Shown here one piece after another: positions 44,951-63,716 of a DNA stretch of 64,000 nt. Both the position numbers and the translations under genes were made by a program. The DNA comes from Porphyrobacter sp. LM 6. Its GTDB lineage: Bacteria > Pseudomonadota > Alphaproteobacteria > Sphingomonadales > Sphingomonadaceae. The DNA lies in the NCBI RefSeq assembly GCF_001720465.1, contig NZ_CP017113.1, forward strand, positions 868,001 through 932,000. Direction: 5' to 3'. The notes below the pieces were generated by a model. It searched no databases and was not told the DNA's origin. It worked only from the letters and a program-made list of their open reading frames with translations. Positions within the stretch are counted from its first letter, which is position 1. Each line of letters opens with the position of its first letter.

Positions 44951-45155
44951 ACCGCTTCTCGCCTGGAGGCGAGCACTCTCGATGACGGCTATGGGGTCGA
45001 GACAAGAAATTCCGCTCCTGGCAGAAGGTTGGTCGAAGCTGCCATAGGGCTTTTGGGATGGAGCTTGACAGCCGGGTATGGCGGGGACTGGGTGGGAAAG
45101 ACGGCTAGTGGCGCCATTCCTTGTCATTGCGCAATCGGAAGTGTAGCCGCCCTCG

Positions 45156-46061
45156 ATGCTTTGGATACCAATCACCTTGTTTGCCTCACTGGCACAAGTC
45201 TTGCGCAATGGCTCGCAGGCGTCTTTAACAAGTAAGATTGGCACATTGGGGGCCACCCAAGTTCGGTTTGTTTTTGGGCTCCCCTTCTCAATTCTGTTCT
45301 TTATCCTGTCTCTGTACATTTTTGACGAAACTGTACATCAGATCACCACGGCTTCACTATCTTGGGCTTTCGTTGGAGCGGTAAGCCAGATTGGGGCGAC
45401 TGCTCTCATGCTTCTGGTAATGCATCGCCGCGCCTTCGGGGTCGCCTATGCTTACATCAAGACCGAGCCGGTGGTTGTCGCCATCATGGGCTTTCTTTTC
45501 CTTGGGGATCGGCTTTCTGCCTTAGGCTGGGCTGCGGTTCTGGTGGTTACGATGGGAGTGCTGGTCGCCTCGGTCCCACCGCGCGAGTTCACTAAGCTGT
45601 TGCATGAGCGAGCAATGATCGTCGCAGGCCTAGTTTCTGGAGGCCTTTTCGGCTTGTCGGCCGTAGCTTTCCGTGCAGCGATTGAGAATGTTCCGCAAGG
45701 CAGCTTTATCGTAAGATCAATTCTTATGGTCACGATCACATTGATCATTCAGACTTTTTTACTCGGGGTCTGGCTCGCATGGCGCGATCGAACTGCGTTT
45801 ACCGGGTCTCTTGTGGAATGGCGCAGAAGCATTGGAGCAGGATTTCTGGGTGCTCTTTCGTCAGCATGTTTGTTCTGTGCATTATCACTGACGCCAGCGG
45901 CAAATGTTCGTACGCTTGCTCTTATCGAAATGCCTTTAGCCGCACTTCTTTCTGGAAAGCTTACAGGGAAGAAGATGTTTGGGCATGAACTGGCAGGCCT
46001 AATATTGGTGGCTATTGGAATGCTGATGCTTTTGCTCGCAGCCACGCCCTTACATTTTTGA
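45156..46061 (+). CDS. EamA/DMT-family transporter
   Basis: 301 aa with about 10 hydrophobic helices in two repeats of five, the layout of the drug/metabolite transporter superfamily. TEPVVVAIMGFLFLGDRLS (about 104-122) is the typical end of the first EamA repeat, and RTLALIEMPLAALLSGKLTG of the second (here split by lower similarity). Codon use is clearly more AT-rich than that of the genes around it, so it may have joined the island from another source. It lies 205 bases after the RND pump and may have its own promoter. The exported solute is unknown. Confidence 0.85.
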   Translation: MLWIPITLFASLAQVLRNGSQASLTSKIGTLGATQVRFVFGLPFSILFFILSLYIFDETVHQITTASLSWAFVGAVSQIGATALMLLVMHRRAFGVAYAYIKTEPVVVAIMGFLFLGDRLSALGWAAVLVVTMGVLVASVPPREFTKLLHERAMIVAGLVSGGLFGLSAVAFRAAIENVPQGSFIVRSILMVTITLIIQTFLLGVWLAWRDRTAFTGSLVEWRRSIGAGFLGALSSACLFCALSLTPAANVRTLALIEMPLAALLSGKLTGKKMFGHELAGLILVAIGMLMLLLAATPLHF

Positions 46062-46826
46062 CGTCCGCCCTGGGGTCGGTTCCTGCGTGTCGGATTTCAG
46101 GAAGCGAACCTGAATAGCCGCCATCAAAACTCCCGAGCAGGATTGTGTCCGCTTCTGGCAATCCCAGTCATTCGGCATGCCGTTTAGGAACGACGGCTTT
46201 GTCCCAAACCCGGCCATTGAGGTCAGGTGTATCGTGGTTGGCGGGAATGATCTGTGATCAAGCATGAGGCGCGAGGTTGATGCTGGCAGGGACCGACATG
46301 GCTACGGGTGCCGGACCTGCGGCGATTTGATGTTACGATGCTCGGGCGGGGTGTGTGGCTGAAGGCGATCCATGCAGCTTAGCGGTTGCCGACCTCCGGT
46401 TTGCAGCCACCTAGTCAATCAAAACCGATTTGCCAGCCGCTCGCAAAAATGCCTCGTCGTTTCAAGGGGCTTAGTGCGCTTCACTCGGATCTGATTGGCA
46501 AATTTCGGCCTATCCGAACCTGATTTGGAAGCTGCCATCTATGGAGATGCTGGTTATCTCGCTGTTACGCAAAGCATATCTGCGAGAATAGATGCTGCGA
46601 TCCGTCGCGTAGGGTGTGTATCTTCCACACTGCCAGCCCCGGACCGGAAAATGGCCCTGTCATCCACCTGGCGCTTCTGCCGTTGTCGATAAGCAGGACC
46701 TCGCCGTGCGGGCGGACTTCGATCCCGAACAGCCGGCTAGCGCGTTGCTCTGGGGGTATGTTTGGGGGTACTGGGCGCGCAGCAATCAATAAACTCGCTC
46801 AATATCAGCTAAATGCATTGGTTTTG
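46062..46826. other. Gene-poor, probably decayed end of the island
   Basis: About 765 bases of lower-GC DNA with only short frames in all six frames (none above about 75 codons with a plausible start) and no protein domain I recognise. It contains the right-hand arm-type repeat (46750-46771). It probably consists of remnants of former cargo or of a transposon, but I cannot name a source gene. Confidence 0.55.
46750..46771. promoter_or_regulatory. Recombinase arm-type repeat at the far end of the island
   Basis: TGGGGGTATGTT followed by TGGGGGTACT, matching 37293-37314 at 19 of 22 positions and lying 56 bases inside the right attachment site. A matching pair close to both ends is what an integrase needs for intasome assembly. 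Confidence 0.6.
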
Positions 46827-46848
46827 CGATTCCCTTCACCCGCTCCAC
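46827..46848. repeat. attR: distal copy of the tRNA-Gly direct repeat
   Basis: Exact 22-bp match to 37159-37180, with no tRNA body upstream. It marks the distal boundary of the island. Beyond it the DNA returns to host-like composition. A shorter match to the tRNA end (CACCCGCTCCA, 46927-46937) lies 80 bases further on and may be a trace of an older event. Confidence 0.9.
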
Positions 46849-46986
46849 GCCCTTGGGGGCGTTACGCGGGTTCGGTTCCGTTGCCCTCGCTGCGCTCTGT
46901 CAGCTTCGCGCTGCGCGCTTCGCTTCCACCCGCTCCAGCCCACTGGGAATGCAGACATCGCTTCAAGTGCGCGATATGAGCCCCGG

Positions 46987-47535
46987 ATGGCCCGACTTAT
47001 TCTGTTCAACAAACCCTTCGGCGTCCTGTCGCAATTCACCGACCGCGGTTCGCCCACGGAGCGTGCGACCTTGTCGGATTTCATCACGGTCAAAGGCGTC
47101 TATCCCGCCGGGCGGCTGGATCGGGATAGTGAGGGCCTGCTGCTGCTCACCGATGACGGGCGGTTGCAGGCGCGCATTGCCGATCCGCGCTTCAAGCTGC
47201 CCAAGACCTACCTGGTGCAGGTGGAAGGCGATCCGCAGGAACCGGAGCTCGAGCGCTTGCGGCTAGGCGTCCGGCTCAAGGATGGTCTGACCCTGCCGGC
47301 CGAGGCCCTTCGCATCGACGCGCCGGATCTCTGGCCGCGCGATCCGCCGATCCGGGTGCGCCAGTCCATCCCCGACAGCTGGCTCAAGATCACCCTGCGC
47401 GAAGGGCGCAACCGGCAAGTGCGCCGCATGACGGCGGCGGTGGGCCTGCCCACTTTGCGGCTGGTGCGCTGGTCGATCGGCGACTGGACGCTCGCCGGAA
47501 TCGCGCCGGGCCAGTTCGCGGACATCACGGCATGA
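46987..47535 (+). CDS. rluE: 23S rRNA pseudouridine synthase, RluE-like
   Basis: 182 aa, RsuA/RluE family without an N-terminal S4 domain. The catalytic Asp45 lies in [18 protein letters not shown] (41-58), preceded by [11 protein letters not shown]. It converts a uridine (U2457 in E. coli) of 23S rRNA to pseudouridine. ATG 46987 is chosen because the longer frame to 46813 runs through the island junction. The stop overlaps the rlmJ start (ATGA at 47532-47535), making an rRNA-modification pair. Confidence 0.85.
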   Translation: MARLILFNKPFGVLSQFTDRGSPTERATLSDFITVKGVYPAGRLDRDSEGLLLLTDDGRLQARIADPRFKLPKTYLVQVEGDPQEPELERLRLGVRLKDGLTLPAEALRIDAPDLWPRDPPIRVRQSIPDSWLKITLREGRNRQVRRMTAAVGLPTLRLVRWSIGDWTLAGIAPGQFADITA

Positions 47536-48362
47536 ACTATCGCCATTCCTTCCATGCCGGCAATAATGCCGATGTCGTGAAGCATAGCCTGCTGATTGCC
47601 CTTGTGCGGGCCTTGCAGCTCAAACCCTCGGCGCTGACCCTGATCGACACCCATGCCGGCTGCGGGATTTACGACCTTGAGGGCGATCAGGCCCAACGCA
47701 CCGGCGAGGCTGCGCAGGGTGTGCTACGGGTCTTCGCCGATCCGAACCCCCTGCTGGACGATTACCGTTCGGCCGTGCAGGCGGTGAACGAAGGGGCCGA
47801 ACCGCGCCTCTACCCCGGAAGCCCGCGCATTCTGGCGCAGCATCTGCGGGAGCAGGACGCCCTGATCCTCAACGAAAAGCACCCCGAAGACGCCTATGCC
47901 CTGCGCGGCGCGATGCGCGGCACCCCCGCTGCCGTGCATGAGCGTGACGCCTACGAGCTATGGTTGGCGCTGCTGCCGACCCGCACCCCGCGCGGCGTCG
48001 TGGTGGTTGATCCGCCTTTCGAGCAGACCGACGAACGCGCCCGCATCACCGCTACACTCGCCGCCGCGCACCGCAAATGGGCACACGGGGTAACGGTGAT
48101 CTGGTATCCGCTGAAAGACCGCGCGACGCATGATCGGTGGAAGCAGCAGCTCCGCAAGCTCGGCATCCCGAAGTTCCTGAACGTCGAGCACTGGCTCTAC
48201 GATGCCGAACAGTCCGACATCCGGAACGGTGCGGGCCTGTTCATCATCAACCCGCCCTATGCCTTCACGCAAGACCTGCCGCCTCTGCTGGAAGCCTTGC
48301 GTGCAGTGCTGGCACCGGAAGGGCACCGGGGCCAGATCTCGGCCCAATGGTTGCGCGATTGA
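47532..48362 (+). CDS. rlmJ: 23S rRNA (adenine(2030)-N6)-methyltransferase
   Basis: 276 aa, full length. It begins [18 protein letters not shown], a strong RlmJ signature, with a SAM motif [13 protein letters not shown] (38-50) and the N6-adenine catalytic DPPF near residue 160. It methylates A2030 of 23S rRNA. Its stop is 12 bases from the stop of the convergent malQ. Confidence 0.93.
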   Translation: MNYRHSFHAGNNADVVKHSLLIALVRALQLKPSALTLIDTHAGCGIYDLEGDQAQRTGEAAQGVLRVFADPNPLLDDYRSAVQAVNEGAEPRLYPGSPRILAQHLREQDALILNEKHPEDAYALRGAMRGTPAAVHERDAYELWLALLPTRTPRGVVVVDPPFEQTDERARITATLAAAHRKWAHGVTVIWYPLKDRATHDRWKQQLRKLGIPKFLNVEHWLYDAEQSDIRNGAGLFIINPPYAFTQDLPPLLEALRAVLAPEGHRGQISAQWLRD

Positions 48363-48374
48363 GCGCAGCCTGCA

Positions 48375-50342
48375 TCACGCGTCTTGCGCGCGGATGTGCG
48401 TTAGAGTGGCGCAGCGTTGCTCCACGCGTGCGTCCGCCAGCAAGCGGCTGATCGGGGCATCCAGTCGCCGCCGCCAGTTGGGATGGGTATCGACTGTGCC
48501 CGGCAAATTGGGCTGTTCGTCCAGCCCGATCAGGTCTTCGAGTGACACCAGCGCAAGGCACGAAGGGGTGCGGGCGAGATGCGCGATTGCGGCATCGACC
48601 ACCGGGTCGGTGTCGTCCGGCGCGGGGCGTTCGGCATGATGGTCCAGCGTTGACCACAAGAGGCCGCGATCCCATTCGCGGATCGCATCGGCCTCGGCGC
48701 GGGTCATGCCGGGGGGCAGCCGGCCGAGGCGCTCTGCCCAATCGAGATCGCGCCCGCGCCACCATCCCGCCACTGTCACCGTGTCGTGCGTACCGCTCAT
48801 CGCGGCGCTGAGCGGGGTGTAATCCTGCGCCCCCACAAAGCCGTGATCGGCAGCGCGTTCGAACCACAGCACCTGCATGCCCAGCATCCGCCGCTCGGTA
48901 ACGGCGGCCGTGAACCCGTGCGGGGCAGTGCCGAGATCCTCGGCAATCACCAGCCCGCCGGCGCGGTGCGCTTCCAGTGTCGCCAGCCGGACCAGATCGT
49001 CGAAGGGATAGGAAAGATAGGCGCCGTCCTGCGTGGCCGCGCCTGCGGGGATGACCCAGAGCCGCGCGAGCCCGAAGGCATGGTCGATCCTGAGGCCCCC
49101 GCCCGCCGCCAGCCCCGCGCGGATCATCGCGATCCAGGGGGCATAGCCGCTTTCGCGCAGGCCATCGGGCGAAAAGCCGGTGATCGACCAGTTCTGCCCC
49201 AGTGGCCCGAGCGGATCGGGCGGTGCGCCGATGGTAAGCCCATCCAGCATCGTGTGCCGCAGCGACCAGGCATCGCTGCCCGATGGATCGACCCCCACGG
49301 CAAGATCGCCGATCAGGCCGATGGCCATGCCCGCATCGCGCGCCGCCGCGCCCGCAGCCTCCAGCCCTTGCCGCGTAAGGTCCTGCACGAAGATGTGGAA
49401 GGCCACTTCGTCCGGATGATCGGCGGCGAAGCGCGCGGCCGCCTCGCCCGCCGGATCATGAAAGGCCGCGGGCCAATCGCGCCAGCCATGCGCGCCCATC
49501 GGACGGAAGTGGCAATCGAGCGCGTCGAACAGCGCGTGGCGGCGCAGCATCGGATCATCGCTCGCGGTCATCGCGGCGCGCCGGTCGGGGTCTAGCGCGG
49601 CGAACACCGCGCGCAGCTGTGCAAGGCGCTGCGGGAGCGCCGTGGCCCAGTCGATCAGCGGTTCGCCAGCCTCGGGCGGGAACCCGGGCAGGCCCACCAG
49701 CACCGGATCGGCAAGCGCACCGTTGAGGAACAGGCGGCTTGAGGGAGAATAGGGGCTGTAGCCTGTCCCATGCCCCGGAAACAGCGCGTGGACTGGATTG
49801 ATTGCCAGCGCATCGGCCCCGGCGGACCCCAGTGCCTGCGCGGTTTTGGCAAGCTCCACGAAGGTGCCGAAGGCGGTGGTCTGATCGGCGCGCAAGGCCG
49901 GTATCTGCACCGACACGCCCCAGGGCCGCCGCCGCCCCTGCGCCGGAAGCGGACAATGCGCCGGTGCAACCGCGAGCTTGGCCGTGCGGCCATCAAGGGC
50001 AAGGTCGTAATAGCCCGGAGCATCGGGCGCGATCAGGTGCGGACCATCTGACACAAGCGGGCGCGTGATCCCGTCCTCGCCGGTTGCCTCGGCGCGGCGG
50101 GGGACGAAGGGCAGGCTGAGTGTCGCTCCGCAATCCGCCACCAGCATCGCGGGAAGTGCGGCACGGCGTTCTTGCAACGCGGCGAGGCTACGCGCAATCT
50201 GGCGTTCGCTCTGCGCGTCGTGGCCAAGCGCTTGCAGCACTGCCGCCAGCGCCGCATCGCTGACCGTCTGGCAGCGGCCTTCGACATCGGTCCATTCGCG
50301 CTGCAATCCGGCCGCCCGTGCCAGCGCGTGCAACTGCTCCAT
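48375..50342 (-). CDS. malQ: 4-alpha-glucanotransferase (amylomaltase)
   Basis: 655 aa, GH77. The nucleophile Asp lies in RIDHAFGLARLW, the acid/base Glu in VIAEDLGT and the third acid in SGTHDTVTVAGWWRG. An N-terminal extension (about 1-140) carries the extra beta domain common in proteobacterial MalQ. It disproportionates short maltodextrins produced by glycogen breakdown. AAGGAGG precedes ATG 50342. It is divergent from the glycogen operon across a 230-bp region that must hold both promoters. Confidence 0.92.
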   Translation of the reverse strand: MEQLHALARAAGLQREWTDVEGRCQTVSDAALAAVLQALGHDAQSERQIARSLAALQERRAALPAMLVADCGATLSLPFVPRRAEATGEDGITRPLVSDGPHLIAPDAPGYYDLALDGRTAKLAVAPAHCPLPAQGRRRPWGVSVQIPALRADQTTAFGTFVELAKTAQALGSAGADALAINPVHALFPGHGTGYSPYSPSSRLFLNGALADPVLVGLPGFPPEAGEPLIDWATALPQRLAQLRAVFAALDPDRRAAMTASDDPMLRRHALFDALDCHFRPMGAHGWRDWPAAFHDPAGEAAARFAADHPDEVAFHIFVQDLTRQGLEAAGAAARDAGMAIGLIGDLAVGVDPSGSDAWSLRHTMLDGLTIGAPPDPLGPLGQNWSITGFSPDGLRESGYAPWIAMIRAGLAAGGGLRIDHAFGLARLWVIPAGAATQDGAYLSYPFDDLVRLATLEAHRAGGLVIAEDLGTAPHGFTAAVTERRMLGMQVLWFERAADHGFVGAQDYTPLSAAMSGTHDTVTVAGWWRGRDLDWAERLGRLPPGMTRAEADAIREWDRGLLWSTLDHHAERPAPDDTDPVVDAAIAHLARTPSCLALVSLEDLIGLDEQPNLPGTVDTHPNWRRRLDAPISRLLADARVEQRCATLTHIRAQDA

Positions 50343-50572
50343 CGCCGCCTCCTTGCGCCACGCATCGGGGGCTTCGGGCGATCTGACAAGCGGCCTCTTG
50401 CCGATATCGCCCCAAAAGCAGGCATGAATACGATTGTCGGGCCACTTCTGCGATTGCTGCGCGGCGGCGCAACTGATTAGTGTGCATTCTACAGCCGGGG
50501 GGTGAAGCGTGCGGGCGGTCCTGCATTCTGGCCATTGCTTCTCGGGGGTTTCAGCAAGGAGTGTGGCCTCTC

Positions 50573-55146
<4,574 letters not shown>

Positions 55147-55180
55147 AGTACCAAAACACAATACGTGGGGAGATAGTGGG

Positions 55181-56440
55181 ATGATCGAGAGGACTTCGGG
55201 CCGGCCGCTGGCGCGTGACGCCATGGCCTATGTGCTGGCAGGCGGACGTGGTAGCCGGCTGATGGAACTGACCGACCGCCGCGCCAAGCCCGCGGTCTAT
55301 TTCGGGGGCAAGTCGCGCATCATCGACTTTGCGCTGTCGAACGCGATCAATTCGGGCATCCGCCGCATCGGGGTGGCGACGCAATACAAGGCCCATTCGC
55401 TGATCCGCCACATGCAGCGCGCGTGGACCTTCCTGCGCCCCGAACGTAACGAAAGCTTCGACATCCTGCCCGCGAGCCAGCGCGTCTCGGAAAACCAGTG
55501 GTACGAAGGCACGGCCGATGCGGTGTTCCAGAACATGGACATCATCGCTAGCCTTGCGCCCAAGTACATGGTGATCCTGGCGGGCGATCACATCTACAAG
55601 ATGGACTACGAATTGATGCTCCAGCAGCACGTCAATTCGGGCGCGGATGTGACCGTGGGCTGCCTTGTCGTGCCGCGCATGGATGCGACCGGCTTCGGCG
55701 TGATGCAGGTCGATGCCAATGACACCATTACCGCCTTCGTCGAAAAGCCCAAGGATCCGCCGGGCATCCCGGGCAACGAAGGCATGGCGCTCGCCTCGAT
55801 GGGGATTTACGTGTTCAACACGGATTTCCTGTTCGAACAGCTGCGCCGCGATGCCGCTGATCCGGCTTCCAAGCGCGATTTCGGCGGCGATATCATCCCC
55901 TACATCGTCAAGCACGGTAAAGCGGTCGCCCACCGCTTTACCAACTCTTGCATCCGCGCGGCCGAGGAGATCGAGGAATACTGGCGCGATGTCGGCACGC
56001 TGGACGCCTATTTCGAGGCCAATCTCGACCTCACCGACACAGTGCCCAAGCTCAACCTCTATGACCGCGACTGGCCGATCTGGACCGACGCGGTGGTCGC
56101 GGCCCCCGCAAAATTCGTTCATGACGAGGACGGGCGGCGTGGCTTTGCGGTCTCCTCGCTGGTGTCGGGCGATTGCATCGTATCGGGTTCCGAAGTGCAT
56201 CGCAGCCTGTTGTTCACCGGGGTCAAGATCGGCAGCTATTCGAATGTGCGCGAGGCGGTGATCCTGCCCTATTGCAACATCGGACGCGGTGCGCGGCTCA
56301 ACCGCGTGATCATCGATTCCGGCGTCCGCATCCCCGAAGGCATGGTGATCGGCGAGGACCCAGAGCTTGATGCGCGCCGGTTCCGGGTGTCGGAGAAAGG
56401 CGTGGTGCTGGTCACCCGCGACATGATGGCGCGCCTTTAA
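55181..56440 (+). CDS. glgC: Glucose-1-phosphate adenylyltransferase
   Basis: 419 aa. Makes ADP-glucose, the committed step of glycogen synthesis. The nucleotide-binding [14 protein letters not shown] is at about 18-31, [16 protein letters not shown] and the substrate lysine region VEKPKDPP follow, and the C-terminal half is a left-handed beta helix. Bacterial GlgC is normally tuned by fructose-type effectors; regulatory residues cannot be judged here. GGGGAGATAGTGGG precedes the ATG, 34 bases after glgB, the only real gap in the operon. Confidence 0.95.
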   Translation: MIERTSGRPLARDAMAYVLAGGRGSRLMELTDRRAKPAVYFGGKSRIIDFALSNAINSGIRRIGVATQYKAHSLIRHMQRAWTFLRPERNESFDILPASQRVSENQWYEGTADAVFQNMDIIASLAPKYMVILAGDHIYKMDYELMLQQHVNSGADVTVGCLVVPRMDATGFGVMQVDANDTITAFVEKPKDPPGIPGNEGMALASMGIYVFNTDFLFEQLRRDAADPASKRDFGGDIIPYIVKHGKAVAHRFTNSCIRAAEEIEEYWRDVGTLDAYFEANLDLTDTVPKLNLYDRDWPIWTDAVVAAPAKFVHDEDGRRGFAVSSLVSGDCIVSGSEVHRSLLFTGVKIGSYSNVREAVILPYCNIGRGARLNRVIIDSGVRIPEGMVIGEDPELDARRFRVSEKGVVLVTRDMMARL

Positions 56441-56443
56441 GCC

Positions 56444-61313
<4,870 letters not shown>

Positions 61314-61316
61314 GCT

Positions 61317-63599
61317 TTACTCCCTGATACGCTTGGGCTCGCCGATCCGCTCGGCGGCGATCTCTGCCGCGTGGAACGGCAGCCGGTGCCATTGCTTGGC
61401 GGCATAGGCGCGGGTCTGGTCGGCGAAGTGTGGCGAGGCCGGGTTGGTCGATTGCGAGTAGCTCAGGATCGCGTCGGCGACCGGACCGTTCTCGTCGAAG
61501 CCGACGATCTGGATGTAGCTCGTCCCATGCATCGGCATCAGCCCGCCCCAGGGTGCAGGGCGCGATTCCTGCATATTGAGGATCCCGAGCGTGCCCGGGC
61601 CGCCGTGAATGGCGATAGCTTCATTGCCCGCCATGACGCGCTGCACCTCGCCCCACGGCGCATCGAGCGCGATGCCCGCCTTGTCGAGTTCGGCCACCGC
61701 CTCGGTGAACGCGGCGAGTAGTTTCTCGCCCTTGGTCCCATCGATCGCCAGTGCGCGCGGTGTGTTGACCGGGTCTGCGGGATCGAACGGCACCTGCCAC
61801 AGTCCGGGCAAGCGTCCGGCCTTGGCCCAGAAGGCGCGGAACAGCGCTGCGCCGCGGCTGTCGGCCTCGAAGCGGCGGTCCCAGCCCGCCATCGCCTCGC
61901 AGCCCCGCACCAGCGCGTCTGCGGGGCTCTCGGCCATCACGCACAGCACCTTGATCTCGTCCAGCGCCATGTCTGCCGCGAGGCTCTTGTTGGCGAAGGC
62001 GAGTGCTTTGGCGCGGGCATGATCGACCTTGCCGCCCGCCAGCATCGCTGCTGTTTCTGTGAAGTTCGAGCGGGTGCGAAGGCTCCGTGCGGTCGCATAC
62101 TTGCCGAGCACCGGAGACAGCTCGCGGTGCGGGATCGCCGGATTGCTGATCCAGTAAGAGTCGTTCGAATTGGTGAGCCAGCTCTTGACGATCGTTGCCG
62201 CCTGATCGCGCGCCGGCATCAGTCCGGGCGCGGGGGTGTCTGACGCCACATTCCAGTCGCAGGCCGATTTGCTGCCATCGAGTAGGATCGCAAATTCGGC
62301 AAACAGTCCCGCGATCGGCGTGGCGCAAGACTTGGCCTTCTCTGCCGAGACATTGGGGACGGCGGTAACATCGGCATGGAGCGCGTCGCCGAAGCGGTCG
62401 GATGCGATGGTATTGACCCACGGAATGCCCAGGGTCTCGCTGACGGCAGCCTTGATCTCGCCGACGTTCTTCGCCGATCCGATCCGCAGCCAGGTGTCGA
62501 TCCCGCGCTGGTTGCCGCGGTTTGCATCCTTCAGAGAAAAGGCGCTCTGTGCGGTCCAGGTGATCCCGCGTGCGGGCACCACGAAGACGGGGCCGAAGCG
62601 GGTGGTATAGAGCGTGCGGGTGACGGCAGGCGTGCCTTCGGGCATCGGGACCGTGACAGTCTGCGGTGTCATCGCCTCGCTCTTGCCGTCGAGCATGTAG
62701 CGGGTCGGATCAGCCGGATCGAGCGCCAGCTGGTAGAGCGTGAAATGACGCGCCTCGGTGACGGTATGGGTCCAGGCGACATCCTTGTTGAAGCCGAGCG
62801 TCGGCATCGGCGTGCCCGCAAGGCCAACGCCCATCACCTCGTAACCGTCCGGCCCTTTGACGTGCATCTGCCAGAAGCGGTTGGGGCCTTTCCACGGGAA
62901 GTGCGGATTGCCGATCACCATCCCGCGCCCGTTCGCAGTGGCATCGCCGCCAAACGCCCAGCCGTTGCTGCCCATGCCCAGTTCCTTGGGATCGGGCAGG
63001 GTGATCGCGACCTTGGGCGCAGCAGTACCGGGAGGGGCGGCATTGGCAATGGCCGGGGCGAGGTTCAGCGAGCTTGCGAGCAGCATCTGCTTTTCATTGA
63101 GGCGCAGCATATCGTCTGCCGTGATCGGTCGCACCCACGCCTTGCCGCGGCACTCGGCGGGGATGCCATCCGCGCCGGCATCTTTGAGGAAGCGGTTATA
63201 GCCCGCGACATAGCCCGCCATCAGATCGGTTACGCGCGCAGGCTGAGCCTTCATGCCCTTGCGCAAGGCGGGGAGATCAATCACCGCGCGGAAAAACACG
63301 TCCGACGAGAGATTGTCGACCTCCTCGAAGCCGAGCACGGCCTTGGCCTCGGGCCCGAAGTGCTTCGAGCGTTCGCCCGCCACCGTGGCGAACTCTTCCG
63401 CCAGCAGGCACAAATTGTCCTCGGCATAGGCATAGGCGACCCCGTAGCCCACGCCGCGCCAGTCGCGCGCCTCGATATGCGGGATGCCGAAGGTTGTGCG
63501 GGTGATGGTCGCGGAATAGCGCTTGCCCGCCAGTGCCTCGCTTGCCGGAACCGCCACCAGCGCAGCGGCGGCTGCCGCAAGAACCGCAATCCGCTTCAT
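61317..63599 (-). CDS. Penicillin acylase-family N-terminal-nucleophile hydrolase
   Basis: 760 aa. The signal peptide (1-24) is followed by the alpha chain and an autocleavage site MG/SNGWAFGG with nucleophile Ser211, then a long beta chain containing GNPHFPWKGPNRFWQMH. These are hallmarks of the penicillin/AHL/aculeacin acylase family, here in the group with substrates from acyl-homoserine lactones to cephalosporin precursors, so no substrate is claimed. It would mature in the periplasm. Of two adjacent ATGs, 63599 is better placed after GGGAGAG than 63602. Confidence 0.85.
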   Translation of the reverse strand: MKRIAVLAAAAAALVAVPASEALAGKRYSATITRTTFGIPHIEARDWRGVGYGVAYAYAEDNLCLLAEEFATVAGERSKHFGPEAKAVLGFEEVDNLSSDVFFRAVIDLPALRKGMKAQPARVTDLMAGYVAGYNRFLKDAGADGIPAECRGKAWVRPITADDMLRLNEKQMLLASSLNLAPAIANAAPPGTAAPKVAITLPDPKELGMGSNGWAFGGDATANGRGMVIGNPHFPWKGPNRFWQMHVKGPDGYEVMGVGLAGTPMPTLGFNKDVAWTHTVTEARHFTLYQLALDPADPTRYMLDGKSEAMTPQTVTVPMPEGTPAVTRTLYTTRFGPVFVVPARGITWTAQSAFSLKDANRGNQRGIDTWLRIGSAKNVGEIKAAVSETLGIPWVNTIASDRFGDALHADVTAVPNVSAEKAKSCATPIAGLFAEFAILLDGSKSACDWNVASDTPAPGLMPARDQAATIVKSWLTNSNDSYWISNPAIPHRELSPVLGKYATARSLRTRSNFTETAAMLAGGKVDHARAKALAFANKSLAADMALDEIKVLCVMAESPADALVRGCEAMAGWDRRFEADSRGAALFRAFWAKAGRLPGLWQVPFDPADPVNTPRALAIDGTKGEKLLAAFTEAVAELDKAGIALDAPWGEVQRVMAGNEAIAIHGGPGTLGILNMQESRPAPWGGLMPMHGTSYIQIVGFDENGPVADAILSYSQSTNPASPHFADQTRAYAAKQWHRLPFHAAEIAAERIGEPKRIRE

Positions 63600-63656
63600 C
63601 ATCTCTCTCCCGTCACCCGTTTCGGGTTGTAGGGTGAAACCTATCGGGCGGGTGGG

Positions 63657-63696
63657 CAAAAGAAAAGGGCGCTCCGACAACCTGCCGGAGCGCCCC
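63657..63696 (-). terminator. Strong Rho-independent terminator downstream of the porin gene
   Basis: A perfect ten-base stem, GGGCGCTCCG (63667-63676) with CGGAGCGCCC (63686-63695), with a 9-base loop. Read on the minus strand it is followed by TTTTCTTTT. It ends the porin transcript 21 bases after the stop codon and before the acylase gene. Confidence 0.9.
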
Positions 63697-63716
63697 TTCC
63701 TGCTTAAATCAGCCGA

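Larger units (their letters stand above)
37159..46848. mobile_element. 9.7-kb genomic island integrated in tRNA-Gly(CCC)
   Basis: The region is bounded by exact 22-bp copies of the tRNA 3' end plus one base (37159-37180 and 46827-46848). Just inside the tRNA is a P4-type tyrosine integrase. Cargo: MarR regulator, alpha/beta hydrolase, hotdog thioesterase, RND adaptor, RND pump and EamA transporter, then a gene-poor tail. Base composition is more AT-rich than the flanks, most clearly in 45200-46800. No conjugation, phage structural or replication genes are present, so it is not self-transmissible on its own. Confidence 0.88.

Noticed and set aside
44958..44973. Hairpin after the RND pump gene as a terminator.
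   Set aside because: Only six pairs and no T tract on either side.
37159..46848. Prophage or integrative conjugative element.
   Set aside because: No capsid, tail, lysis, relaxase, type IV secretion or replication genes; only an integrase and metabolic/efflux cargo.
46927..46937. Second right attachment site (CACCCGCTCCA).
   Set aside because: Only 11 bases match the tRNA end and no element lies between it and the 22-bp copy; may be a remnant or chance.
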